From Teratosphaeria epicoccoides (taxonomy: Eukaryota; Ascomycota; Dothideomycetes; Mycosphaerellales; Teratosphaeriaceae): a DNA stretch of 64,000 nt. The DNA is taken from contig JADDMT010000059.1 of the NCBI GenBank assembly GCA_021401465.1, forward strand, positions 1-64,000, read 5' to 3'. Below the pieces are notes generated by a model. That model saw only the letters and a program-made list of their open reading frames with translations, was not told the origin of the DNA and ran no database searches. The translations under genes were made by a program, and so were the position numbers. Positions 9,917 to 20,520 of this stretch are shown here, piece after piece; position 1 is the stretch's first letter; each line of letters begins with the position of its first letter.

Positions 9917-10043
9917 GAGATGCCTGGCCGCTTGTAGCTTGATACTGAACTCCGACAGGCCAAGTGTCGGCTTGAAGAATGTGCGGTCGTGGTGCACGAT
10001 TCATAATACCCAACATCTTTTTGATAGCCGATCGTCAGACGCA

Positions 10044-10526
10044 TTAACCGAGTCGCCCCTCCACACCTCCAGCCAACTTGACAGGAGCTTTTCCAGCTGC
10101 AATCCCATCACGAGCCACACAGCCCACGGCCCCCGGAGTCGGCCCGACCCCTACCACAGACCCCATCACATCTTGTGGCCCCTCCTGGAGTCCTGTCCAG
10201 GACGTCAATTTTCCTGCGTGCGTCGCAGTGCGTCCGATCGCTTCCTGCAGGAGCGTGTGGCTCACCTCGCACGCAGTCGTTTCTCCCTCACAGGTGACCG
10301 GCGAGCCGCGGTAGCATGCCTTCTCACCCCAGCATGTCAGCACGCCCACATCATCGTTCAATCAAGCAATGGAGGCTCACTCCGCAAGACCAGGTGCACT
10401 GTGTGCCAACCCCTTGGTTCATTGGCCACAACGATGATGAATCGGCGGACCGTGACGGGGGGTCCTTGCCACAAGAGCGACGTTGGCAAGAGCTGAGAGG
10501 AGCAGGGCAGGGAGTATGGTCTTCGT
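10044..10526 (-). pseudogene. possible relic of a small secreted cysteine-rich protein
   Basis: On the minus strand, from 10526, an ACG codon sits where ATG would be expected and is followed by a classic signal-peptide-like stretch (TKTILPALLLSALANVALVA). That frame stops after about 35 codons. A second frame over the same exon is Cys-rich (SCQRRSCG ... GTQCTWSCG) and joins, across a well-formed 61-nt intron (10320-10380: GTGAGC donor, CTGAC branch, AAG acceptor), to ACYRGSPVTCEGETTACEV and a frame open to 10044. A lost start plus one frameshift in a C6 run (about 10456) would explain this. It is an interpretation of a short region, and chance cannot be excluded. Confidence 0.3.
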
Positions 10527-11525
10527 CGGGCGGTCTCGTCTGATGTTCTCTTGTGATTGTGGTGAGGTAGCTGATGCTCCTGTGGACAGAGGGCCATTAT
10601 TATATTTGAATTTGCGCAACAGCTACCCTTGCGACCACACTAGTCCTGCGTCGGTGTCTGGAAGTTCACACGTCGCTCATTGCCGAGCGTGCGGTGTGCT
10701 GCAGACACCGTGTGTTGCCAAATGCTGTTCCACAATCCCACATGTGCTTTTGGAGCGTTCCAAGATTGCTGCTTCGATCAAGGTGTGCTCAACAAAGTCC
10801 TTCTGCTCCCACCAGTCCATGGTGCTCACTCCTGGAAGACATCCAGTCGAGGCCAATCCTACAAAGCTGGGACCGGCCATGGACTCGCTGCAGCAACGAC
10901 TCTTCGAATTTGGCCAAGCTTGCGCAGCCTCTGGCCACGACGGCCCTCCGTCAGCAAGCCCATGAAGCATCACGTGCGTGGCCAAGGACCAGGAAAATGC
11001 GGTAGACTCAGACTTCTCACGGTCCTCGATGCCTGGAAGGCACAACCGACTTGCCGCGATTTGGGGTGTCCGCGGCAACTCCCTTCCGGAGTCAGGCGAA
11101 CGGAACGGAGATTTCAAATGTGGTACCTACACAGTGCATCAGAGTCTCCGGCCCTATCGACCCTGCCGAGCGGACTGGCGATGCTGGAACGGACGGTGAG
11201 ATGCGTCATTGACGCTCTCCCGGGGCCGCCTGACGAGCTTGTCCGGGACGATCCCCCAGAGCCATGTGCGCGACTACGGGAGGTCAACCGGCTCGTGACG
11301 TATAAAAGCAGGCGTGTGTGTCTGCTGACCCATGTTCAGACCTTCGGCTTTCGCTGCCGTGCGGCTTGGTCTTACAATCCGTGATAATGTCGCTTTTTGG
11401 GCGGTCTGGTTCTCCAATCTTGCCTGATGCCGCCTTCGTCAGCTTTCCCCCGTCTTGACGGACTTGAGAGGGTGTTCCGGAGTAGCGGAACAGGTGCAGT
11501 ATCATGTGCAAATTTGGCGCTTGCA

Positions 11526-11568
11526 TCACTTCATCTCACCTCACTTCACTTCACTTCAATTCACTTCT
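11526..11568. repeat. short CACTT(CA) repeat
   Basis: About seven loose copies of CACTTCA/TCACTT in tandem. It is a simple low-complexity repeat between genes. Confidence 0.6.
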
Positions 11569-11841
11569 CGCTTGTTGCTAACGGCCTGAGCCGCCTCCTC
11601 ACATTTCGCTCTGTCCGATTGTCATGAGTTTTCACTAGCAAAGCATTGTGAAGCCAATTCTGGTGCGTTCTCGTACGGTGGATTAGCTATTGTCACAATG
11701 TGTTTCCTTCCAGCCTCCTTGCCGTGGGTTATGTACTTCCTCACCTCCCTTCCCACCTGTTTTACTCGCACTTGCTCCGATCCGGGTGACCTCATATACA
11801 TCTTCTCAGCAAACCGTAAATAGCACGCTCTGCAACGTAAT

Positions 11842-12992
11842 ATGTCATCAACTACTCTCTTCGGCGCTGCGAGGCAACAGACTGCGCCTGCTGGTCAGGT
11901 CGATCCTGCCTCAGAACCACAAACTCACCTCAACTCCTCAGGACAGGTGGTCTTACGCTCCCTCCAATCTCAGCCGTCATACCTCGTCAGCCTGCCCGGC
12001 AGGCTGACAGTCCTCCTTCCAGCACTCCTCAACTTGTCAGGAGTCATAACCTCGCGTTCCCTCCTGACCCAGCTGCGATCAATCTTCGCCTTTCTAGTCC
12101 TGGTCCTGCAGCAAGCCAAGCATTCTCTGGAGCCTCACGCTCCACGTCAATCGATCTGAGGATATCGACCACATTCGTTGCGCCAACTACCGCGCTCAGG
12201 ACGCCGACCACGCCTGCAACAAAGCCATTTACCTCATCAGCTCCTACTTCGCCCAGCCGGGAGCACCCAGCTACGAAGCAAGTTCGCAGCCCATACGTGT
12301 TCCTTTGCCGTTATGGTTGCGGAGGCATCTACAAGACAAGCACCGCCTTGCAAAATCATATGCAGAATTTCCACGAGATTAGCACCGCCTTGCAAAATCA
12401 TATGCAGAATTTCCACAATCTCGTGGAAGACACAAAGGTAGTTGGGACGTGTGAGGTTTGTGGTCGCAGGTTCGCAACCAAGTCTACTTGGTTTTCGCAC
12501 GGAAACCAGGGATGCGAACCGCCCAGCGACCCAAATGTCGTAGCCAGATGGACGGTCGCAGAGCCCTTTACCAAGCAGGAGAAGGCTGATACGTAAGTGG
12601 AATTGCAACTGCCCAGATGTCGAAAACTGAATGCTGACCAAGAGCGGCAGATTTGGAAAGCGTTTCGGCTCCTTGCGGCCCGCCGAGACTGTTAGGAAGG
12701 ACAACACAGAAGAGCAGCTGTCGAAGGCACTAGCCTTCCTCCATGCCCCAATTCCCACGTGCTGCGACCATGTGGTATGACTGTGCTTCACCGACGACCA
12801 GGTATCCCCATCTCGCTTCCCGCTCAACTGCTTCAATTCTGCAGAGTCCACATTCTTGGACGCACGAAATGTGGATTGTGCGTATGGGTCATGAGGCAAG
12901 AGGCTCTAGCCAACCTGCCTTCAAACGCCCGATGCCTCAAGCAAATTGCGCTGCGCTGTCGTCGTATAGATAGAGATTCTGGAGGTTTGTAA
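11842..12992 (+). CDS. C2H2-type zinc-finger protein with internal tandem duplication (end uncertain)
   Basis: Proposed exons: 11842-11946, 12003-12592, 12651-12774 and a last exon. The second exon is Ser/Thr/Pro-rich, then at about 12306 reads CRYGCGGIYKTSTALQNHMQ, a C2H2 finger, and CEVCGRRFATKSTWFSHGNQ, a second finger-like unit. A 42-bp in-frame direct repeat (12339-12416) doubles the helix and His part of finger 1. Intron 12593-12650 has GTAAGT, CTGAC and GCAG signals. After 12774 two readings exist: a GTATGA...CTGCAG intron (12775-12844) leading to a 43-residue tail ending at 12973, or a one-base frameshift joining a Cys-rich helical tail that ends at 12992. Intron 1 has a weak donor (GTGGTC). 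Function is probably DNA binding; expression is unproven. Confidence 0.5.
12339..12416 (+). repeat. 42-bp tandem duplication inside a zinc finger
   Basis: Unit 1 is 12339-12380 and unit 2 is 12381-12416; the 36 bases shared are identical. The period is 42, so the repeat keeps frame and adds 14 residues (STALQNHMQNFHEI-type unit). Perfect identity means the duplication is young. Confidence 0.95.
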
Positions 12993-13011
12993 AACATTCA
13001 AGTTGCTTCGA

Positions 13012-14071
13012 ATGATGCTTAAGTACCTCGCTCTCGCAGCCGCAGCAGCTGTGCTGGCTTCGGCCACCAGCCTCAACGGCTAGCCCACCTTGACGGGCTA
13101 CTTTCTCCAGGACGACCCGGCCATGAATGCCACCAGCTTTGCGTATGCAGGTGTCAAACCCGCAATCAGAGAGGACGAGGCTGGAATGATGGCAGTACAA
13201 CGAGACCTTCGGCCTCATCGACCGCACCTACCCGGCTACTGCTGGCATGACAGCCACTCTTACGCAGTGGCAACATTTCAAGGCGCAAGTCGATTACCTG
13301 AACGCCAATGCAGCTCTGGACACAGTGTACAAGGTCCTGTTCATGAGAAGGCATGGGTGAGTCTGACGTTTGCAGGACATGAAATCGGAGATTCGTACTG
13401 ACCTCCTTCCCACAGTGAGGGATATCACAATGCTGCCGAAACATTCTACGGGACCCCTGCTTGGAACGTGTGTGTAACGACGGGGTAGCTGACATGAGCA
13501 GTGCCACTGGGCGGAGTTGAACGGCAATTCCACCAACACATGGGAGAACGCCGACTTGACACCGGACGGCATTGCCCAAGCTCAGGCGGCTCATGAGTTA
13601 TGGCAACAAGAGATTTCGACCCAGCAAATCCCAAATGCTTAGTCTTACTACACCTCACTTTTGACTCGCTGTCTGAAAACCGCCAACATAACGTTCGATA
13701 GACTTGCTCTCCGCGACCACCACCCATTCGTTCCAACCGTCAAAGAGCTTTTCCGCGAGGGCATCAGCATCTATACTTGCGACCACAGAAGCAACAGGAC
13801 CTACATTCACGACCTCTTCCCTACTTGGAACATCGAGCTCGACTTGAACGAGTACGACGAGCTCTGGAACGGCGTCACTGCTGAGACGAGCGCAGCCCAG
13901 GACATCGGAAGCAAGAAAGTCCTCGACGAGGGTTTTGGCTCAGACGACCACCCCTGAATCTCCATCACTTCTCACTCTGGCGAGATCGCGAGGGTTCTCA
14001 GAGTGCTCGGCCATCGCACTTTCAACTGGTCGACAGGTGCTGTCATTCCGGTTCTGGTCAAGGCGCGGTTC
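13012..14071 (+). pseudogene. secreted histidine-phosphatase (PGAM-like) pseudogene
   Basis: A signal peptide (MMLKYLALAAAAAVLASATS) starts at 13012. The frame stops at TAG 13081-13083, right before PTLTGYFLQDD. A frame change follows near 13160-13190. FGLIDRTYPATAG and VLFMRRHG lead, across an intron at about 13360-13419, into EGYHNAAETFYGTPAWN, giving the RHGxG catalytic motif. Later pieces are CHWAELNGNST, SYYTSLLTRCLKTANITF, REGISIYTCDHRSNRTYIHD and ISITSHSGEIARVLRVLGHR (second catalytic His), ending near VIPVLVKA. Further in-frame stops are TAG 13640-13642 and TGA 13955-13957. With three stops plus a frameshift the gene cannot encode the enzyme. Both TAGs fit CAG-to-TAG changes. Intact relatives are secreted phosphatases of moulds. 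Confidence 0.85.
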
Positions 14072-14534
14072 TTGCCTTCTGGGGCAGCGACTACGAGGGC
14101 TGCGTACACCACTAGCATGCATTCGGCTGCGCCCCCAATTACGAGCATTGCAACTCTGTCACAGGGCAGTGTATGCACTGGCGGCGTGAGGGTGACGACG
14201 CCCCTCGTTGATGATGCGGCGCCTATCGGTCTGTCGCTTGCTTCATTGCAACGACACGAGCCACTTATGGACTCATGCTTGGCCCATGGAGACTGGTTGG
14301 GGATGGTAGAGAACAGATATATATCGACAGTCGTGCATGCCGAGATTTGTCGGTGGACAGGATGCATAAGATTATGAATTGGTCACAGATGATTCGAGGC
14401 AGGTGCGTCGAATTTGGAGTTCGATCACATGAAGATTCGGCCGACGTCCGCGGGTCGCTTTCGACTAATACTCTCATACTTCGCTTGAACGCTATCAAGA
14501 ACACCACCCACCACCAGCCTTCCCGCCGCTCTCC
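14072..14534. other. gene-free stretch after the phosphatase pseudogene
   Basis: 463 bases between the decayed phosphatase and the 3' end of SDO1. The pseudogene frame stays open to 14377 but without recognisable conserved sequence. Nothing else is seen. Confidence 0.55.
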
Positions 14535-15509
14535 TTAATCACCTTCATGCGTGACAGCCATATCCAACACCTCCGCTCTCGCCCGCCCTTTCGTCTGCGT
14601 GCTAATGAACTCCGACAAGGTCTTGAAACTTCCCGGCTCCACGAACCCAACAACCTCCCACTCCTCGCCCATGACATCTTGACTTTCCACTTGCTCCACG
14701 TACCCTAGAATCTTATCCTTTACCGTCCCTTTCTCTGCCTCCTCGCCCTCGCTCTTCGGCTGCGACTTCACGCTCTGCTTCAGTGTGCTCGTCGGACATG
14801 TAATCCTCAATCGCATCCGTGCGCGGGCGACGGGAATAGGTTGGTGCGCGATGAGCGCCTTCATCGCCTCTAGCGCCTGTGACTTGGCAGACTTGTTGGT
14901 GGTGACGCCCGTCCACTTTGGCTTCGCTTTCTCGACTGATGCATCGCCGTTCGTATCGTCAGCCCTCGCCGGCGTACTGCTCCCCGATTCCTGCAAACTC
15001 TGCTCGCGACTCTTACTCCGATCTAGCGCAGGGCCCTCGGCCTTCCCGGCCTGCCTTCCTGCATGCCCGCCTTGACTACTCAATTGATCCAGCGCTTTCT
15101 CGATCATTCCACTCGTGTACACCCTTTTACTCTTCGGATCCACCAGCCTTCCCGCCACCATTTCGATCACCTCCTTGTGCACTCTTTCCAATTCTGCGCC
15201 TCTCTCCTTCTCGCCCACCTGAATCTCTCCCTTTGTCAGAATTTCCAGAACAACCTCATCGCGGGTCATGCCAGGGAAGCTCTTCTTGAGGTCTTCATTG
15301 GGAGCGACTTGGCCTTTGGAGACATTGAGAAAGACATTGGGTATTTGGAGAACATTGTCGAGATCCTTCTCGTTGCCGGCGCGGAAAGAGGTGACGGTGT
15401 TCTTGTAGCATGCGATTTCGTAGCGCTTTTTGCCCTTTTTCATGCGGACGAGAGAGACGTTGGTGAGGCGGATCTGGTTGGAGGGTTGGTTTATTTGTGC
15501 GGATGGCAT
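14535..15509 (-). CDS. SDO1: ribosome maturation protein SDO1/SBDS
   Basis: 324 residues from the ATG at 15507-15509; the frame is open upstream but the SBDS start (MPSAQINQPSNQIRLTNVSL) fits here. The N-terminal SBDS fold runs to about residue 100 (RLTNVSLVRMKKGKKRYEIA, DLDNVLQIPNVFLNVSKGQV), followed by the helical central domain (TRDEVVLEILTKGEIQVGEK, ending GMIEKALDQL). A Ser/Gly/Gln-rich insert of about 60 residues separates it from the ferredoxin-like C-terminal domain (KSAKSQALEAMKALI, IPVARARMRLRI, FKTLSEFI). The protein helps Efl1 release Tif6 from late 60S particles in the cytoplasm. It is longer than yeast Sdo1 (250) because of the insert. No intron is needed. Confidence 0.93.
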   Translation of the reverse strand: MPSAQINQPSNQIRLTNVSLVRMKKGKKRYEIACYKNTVTSFRAGNEKDLDNVLQIPNVFLNVSKGQVAPNEDLKKSFPGMTRDEVVLEILTKGEIQVGEKERGAELERVHKEVIEMVAGRLVDPKSKRVYTSGMIEKALDQLSSQGGHAGRQAGKAEGPALDRSKSREQSLQESGSSTPARADDTNGDASVEKAKPKWTGVTTNKSAKSQALEAMKALIAHQPIPVARARMRLRITCPTSTLKQSVKSQPKSEGEEAEKGTVKDKILGYVEQVESQDVMGEEWEVVGFVEPGSFKTLSEFISTQTKGRARAEVLDMAVTHEGD

Positions 15510-15932
15510 CGTGGCGGTATAGCCTAGTTTGTACGGTGGTGTGTCTGAGCTTTTGAAAGTATACGAGATGACGCAGAGCGGGTGGATTGTCTTCAATGCC
15601 ACCGCAGCGCGAGATCTGTGCTGCAATGCCTCCGTCGGAGCGCGGGCCGAAGGGCTTGGCATCTCCGCCCCGCGCATGCAATGATCGTCACTCTACTGTC
15701 AAGCTCGCATACCCGGAACACTCACTACCTTTACATATTTGAGAGGATATCTACGATACAGGAGGAGACAGAAAGATATGCTTTCGCCGACACCAAACAT
15801 ACCAATACTGATAAGAACAAGAGACTAGCGCACGTCGAGAGCGATATAACCACCAGAAATACTGTCACAGCCGGGAGGTGGCCTCCATTACGAGCCATGA
15901 CCGGCTGAGGTACACTCCAGCCTAGACACAGC
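15510..15932. promoter_or_regulatory. divergent promoter SDO1/SPT20
   Basis: 423 bases between the start codons of SDO1 (-) and SPT20 (+). No TATA box or named motif is clear. I see no gene in it. Confidence 0.55.
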
Positions 15933-18685
15933 ATGTCTTCGGCGCAAGGCGCGCGGCCGGGCCAAATGCCGCGACGAGGTGATCGTCCAGCGCGCCCCAT
16001 CCCGGCCAAGCGCGGTGGGACCGCCATGGACGGCGGCGCAGACAGCAGCAATGCCGCGAACAAGAAGCGCAAGCTGGAGGAGCCGTATGTGCGCACCACC
16101 GACTACATCCTCCGCAAGCACCGCGGCAACGCGCCCTCCATGATCGTGCACCTGCATCCCACCCACTTCCGCTTCGACAATCAGGATGGCAGCTTCGCGT
16201 ATGACTCGCCCATGAAGTTCATCATTGAGCATCTGCGAGCGCAAACCCTCCCACACGATTTGCTGCCTGAGCTGCTGGCGAACAACGTTCCCTTCTACGA
16301 CGGATGCCTTATTGTCGAAGTCCACAATCATCGCACCGCCGCCAGCAAGGATAAGTCGAAGCAGGAACGTGATGTCGCCGATGATAAGGCCTCCATGCAC
16401 CGCTATACTGAGCACGTTGTGCCTTCAGCATTGGCGCCCTATCCGTCAAAAGCAAAGATGGATGACACGAGCAATGGCGAGGCAAGCGCCGTTTCCGAGA
16501 AGTCGGCCAAGGGCAAGCACAAGGAAAAGGAAGGTCCCAAGATCACCACCATTGTCTTGCATCCAACCGAACTCTCCAAGCACCACGAGCTGCTGTACCT
16601 GGCCCAGACTCCAGCCGCCGAACTGTTGCGCGGCAAAAGGAAAAGCGTGGAAGCCGGCGTCTCTTCGAATGGACAGACGCCTACCCCAGCAACACCAATA
16701 GTTGGGACTCGAGGACCATTATCGCAGTCGCAGAAGATGGCATTGGAGGAAAGCGACTTCTACGCATTTCAGGGTGAGATGCTCGTGGGCTCCGAGCCTC
16801 CCTTATTTCTTGACCCTGTCCGCAACGCGGAAGACTCGCACCGTCTGATCGAGTTTCTGACCAACCCGCGGCACAACGAGAAGCCACCGTCGCCCAAGTC
16901 TCGTAAGAGAACTACAGCGGAGATGGCAGCGGATGACGCGCAAGCCGCCGAGGCCGAGCGTCGCATGCTCATATTCGATACGGCACGAAATACGGCCACT
17001 GAGACCCAAGGTGCAGCTGCAACACTTGGGTTCATGCGGTTCAAGACATTGGAAATGGTGCGCCAGAAGCACGAGGAGCAAGAACGCGTCAAGAAAGAGA
17101 ACGAGGAGCGCGCCGCTGGCGAGAAGAAAGCCACTGAGGATGCTCAGCAGAAAGCTCTGGCCGCCAAGGCACAGCGCGAGCAACAGCTTCTTCAACAACA
17201 ACAACAACAACAGGCTCAACAGCGCATGTTACAGCAGAGACAGCAACAGGAGGCCAGACGCCAGTCACAAATCGCACAAGCGCAAGCTCTCGCCGCACAG
17301 CAGGCCAACGCGCAGAACAACCCGATGCTGCAGAACATGCAGCAGAATTTTGCACAGCAGAACGCCATGTCGCAAGGTAGTCCAGTTGCAAGGCAGCAAA
17401 CCCCGATGGTCAACAACTCGTCTCCTATGCTGCAAAATGGTGGCTTCCCAATGGTGTCAACATCAAGCCAAGGTGCGGGCAGCCCACCGCGTCCCACCTC
17501 CGCGGCCATGCCAAATCGTGCCGTGTCCATGGCTCGTCAGGCCAGCCAGCAACATGGTAGTCAGCAAAATACGCCTCAAATGCCTCAAGGAACACCTAGC
17601 ATGGGTCAGGCTATGCCTAACCGACAGATGACCCAGACTCCGCGCATGCCCCCGGGCAGTCCAGCCAATGCCATGCACACACCATCCTCGGCCATGATGG
17701 GTCAGATGCCAACGCCGCAAATGAATCAGATGAGCCATCTCTCCGATTCGCAAAATGCCATGTTGCAAGCCATGCAGCAGCGTGGCGGCATGCAGTCGGG
17801 TGCTATGCCGAATGGAAACTTGACGCCTGAGCAGATTCAGATGATTAGAACTCAACAGCAAATGCGTCAGAGGATAGCAGCCGGACAAGATCCCAGAATG
17901 GCCTTGCAGGCACAGCAGCAGCAGTTGCAAATGGCTCGGGCGCAGCAGATGCGCCAGATGGCAGCCCAGGCGCAAATGAATGGTCACGCGGGCTCACCTA
18001 TGCCGCAGCAGCACCAATCACAGACACCGCAGATGAACCACGGCCACCCAGGCGCGCCACATCATCCGGCTCAAAACCCTGGCGGCCACCCTGTCATGAA
18101 CCCTAACCTGCCAACGGAGCAGCAGCAAGCGATGGCGCAGCAGCGAGCACAGCATATGGCACGACTGAGGCAGCAGCAGGCGGCTGTGCAGCACCTGCAA
18201 CAGATCAGCAGCCAATATGGTGGCTGGCAGCGCATCCCTGACCAAGTTGTTCCGAGCCTGCCGCAGCAAGTACAATTGCTCTTGCAGCAACAGAAGTCCA
18301 AGCAGCAGCAGCAACTGCAACAGCATGCGCAGCGAGCAAATATGATGGGTCAGCATGGGAGCATGAACGAGAATGCGGTGCCGGCGGGTCAGCCGAATCC
18401 GCAGTATATGGCGCAATTGAGGCATAATCAGGGTAAGTAGCGCTAATAATACCAGAGTCGAATATGGACAGGTCGACTGACGCGTATTCGGATCCAGCAA
18501 TGCTCCAAGCGACCATGCAACAACAGCAGGCTCATCAGCAACAGCAGCAGCAGAACCAGCAGGGCGGCGGTAACCCGATGTTGCAGGCTATGGCGGGCGG
18601 TATGGGACAGCAGAGGAGCGATCACTTGGATCAGCATTTTGCAAATATGCAGAATGCATTGAATCAGCAGCAGAGGAATCAGTAG
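15933..18685 (+). CDS. SPT20: SAGA complex subunit Spt20
   Basis: Exons 15933-18432 and 18498-18685 give 895 residues. The 65-nt intron uses GTAAGT, GCTAAT and TCCAG; it is the only arrangement that continues the Gln-rich frame (HNQ|AMLQATMQQQQ). Residues about 45-330 form the Spt20 domain: RTTDYILRKHRGNAPSMIVH, LHPTHFRFDNQDGSFAYDS, FYDGCLIVEVHNHR and the later FYAFQGEMLVGSEPPLFLDP. A long Lys/Glu/Arg coiled segment follows (about 370-410), then some 480 residues rich in Gln, Met, Pro and Asn with several poly-Gln runs. Spt20 holds SAGA together during transcription activation in the nucleus. It diverges from SDO1. The poly-Gln regions may be length-variable between strains. Confidence 0.94.
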
Positions 18686-19271
18686 GGTTGATCGCCCGGA
18701 GATTGCTGCGGGGGATCTGGGCGTGGAGACCGAAATACCTGAGGGCTGGTCGATGGATTGGGCTGGGCACGAATTGAAGATGTTATGACCACGACGTCTG
18801 GTTTTGGTGGGAAAATGGCCGCGAAAGAGGGCGACGGGACAGGACAAAATGTGCAGGTACCTCGCTTGTTGGGTGGAGGAGACGTCTTGTGTACATAAAC
18901 TCGACGAGAGGAGGGTATTCTGCGGCGGACCTGAATAGGGCTTCACAGAAGCCTCCAATTGCATCTGCTGGGTCTAGTGACTGGCTTGGCTGCTCATCTA
19001 CCTCACAGCTACCTGACTGCCGATGTTATTGCTGTCTTGGCATTCTCATCATCCCCTCCGTCTCATCTCGCGGGTATGTGTGTCGTCGTCCCTGCCCGCC
19101 AACCCTCCCCTATCGGCACGTTCTGACCTGCCGGCCAGATCTACAGGCTAGATCTATCCTGGTCAAATTGACCGACCAGTACACGTTCACTTTCTGTCTT
19201 CAGGTGCCACCCCAAGCGCCGCCGCCGAATGCATCGCTCTTGCCATGCAGAGAAATCCAGGGAAAATCTGC
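18686..19271. other. 3' intergenic region SPT20/URA3
   Basis: 586 bases between the convergent ends of SPT20 and URA3. No gene, RNA or repeat was recognised. Confidence 0.6.
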
Positions 19272-20520
19272 TTACCTCTTCTTCTTCCTCCCCGACCGCA
19301 CGCGCTCCTCATACGCTATCCATCCCTGCCTCCTATACTCCAGGGCCGCGTTCTTGCGATCCTCCGCCTTCAGAATCCCACGTCCCACAATAATAACATC
19401 GCTGCCGCCTTCGCGGATGACCTGCGCAGGCGTATTGTACTGCTGACCCAAGCCATCGCCACCAGCCGACAGCTGCACGCCTGGAGTCATGGTGATGAAA
19501 TTGTCCTTCGGCTCAGCATTCAGCGTCTGCTGCGCGATGAAGCCCATGACGAAATCCTTGTTCTCGCGCGCGTGCGTCACGCACTGCTGCGTGTATTCGG
19601 AGGTGAACAGATTGCCGGCTGAAGACATTTGCGCAAGGAGCAGAAGTGAGCGGTAGAAGGGCGGTGGGCCGAGGTCTCCGAGTTCTTTCTCCAGGTCCCC
19701 GCTGTCGTCCAAATCGTCAGACTCCTCGCCACTGGTGCGCCGAGAGAGAGAAGGCCGCAGCGTCGGTTGCGGGCTGATGGCCTCCGTCTTTGTGCTGATC
19801 GTCGTGCTCACAGAGACGACAGACTGCTTGCGACCTTTGCGGTCCGCATCGGGATCGTCCTCCTCGATGTCCGAGTCGTCCCCAGCAGTGGGTGTGTGGC
19901 TCGCGTCGCCGTCCTCGTCGTCAACCGATTCGTCGTCATGTGTGCTATCCATGACGGACGCGGCAGGTGAAGCTGATATGTCTGTCTGTACTGAGGTGTT
20001 ATGCGCCACTATCGCCTTGTGCGCCGCCTCGGCAAGCGCTGTGATAACCGCGGGACCTGGAAAGAGCGCGGCGTTGATAACCTGTGCCCAGCGCACTATC
20101 GCCAATGGGCCTCGAGTATACTGTTGTTGGAGTGTGCCTGCATAGTTGTATTCAGCATAACGTCCTCAACCAGCTGAGATCTGGCTACCACAACGTACTG
20201 CCAATGTCGCCAAACTTTCTGTCCTCAAACACCAGAAATTTCTTCCGCTTCGATATCTCATTCAATCCCCTGATAGTCTTGTCACCAAAATCATCAATGA
20301 TGTCCGCGTGAGTCTTCAGTATGCAGATATGATCGCCCACATCTTCCGCCAATCGCAACAGCTCGGTGGTGGTGTTGACATCTGCAGAGACACACAGGTT
20401 CGTTCTCTTGCAGTGGATCAGCCGGAAGAGGTATGTTGCTAGCGGCGTCAGACCTGACTGATCACTTCGCTCGCCGTAGGTCTGAAAGAGCGTGTGATGC
20501 CGATAAGCAGCCGAAGGCAT
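19272..20520 (-). CDS. URA3: orotidine 5'-phosphate decarboxylase
   Basis: Exons (minus strand) 20520-20199 and 20137-19272 give 395 residues. The 61-nt intron has GTACGT, GCTGAAT and TGCAG signals and restores FGDIGSTLQQQYTRGPLAIV. Conserved blocks are CVSADVNTTTELLRLAEDVG, ICILKTHADIIDDF, the catalytic FEDRKFGDIG, WAQVINAALFPG, RSLLLLAQMSSAGNLF and TPGVQLSAGGDGLGQQYNTP with GSDVIIVGRGI. Between ALAEAAHKAI and the RSLLLLAQ block lies an acidic, Ser-rich insert of roughly 110 residues (SVDDEDGDAS, DSDIEEDDPDADR), which is absent from yeast but usual in filamentous fungi. It catalyses the last step of UMP synthesis in the cytosol. Start chosen at the ATG 20518-20520 (MPSAAYRHHTLFQTYGERS), since upstream in-frame sequence lacks ATG. 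Confidence 0.95.

Larger units (their letters stand above)
9917..11841. other. long gene-poor stretch downstream of the WD gene
   Basis: 1.9 kb without a convincing intact gene. It contains a possible relic of a small secreted protein on the minus strand (10044-10526, listed separately), an isolated TATAAAAG at 11300-11307 (+ strand) without a recognisable gene after it, and a short CACTT(CA) repeat at about 11526-11568. Many overlapping open frames exist on both strands but none has family features. Confidence 0.6.

Noticed and set aside
11300..11307. TATAAAAG as promoter of a gene
   Set aside because: The following sequence only offers a 31-codon frame (from 11334) without recognisable features.
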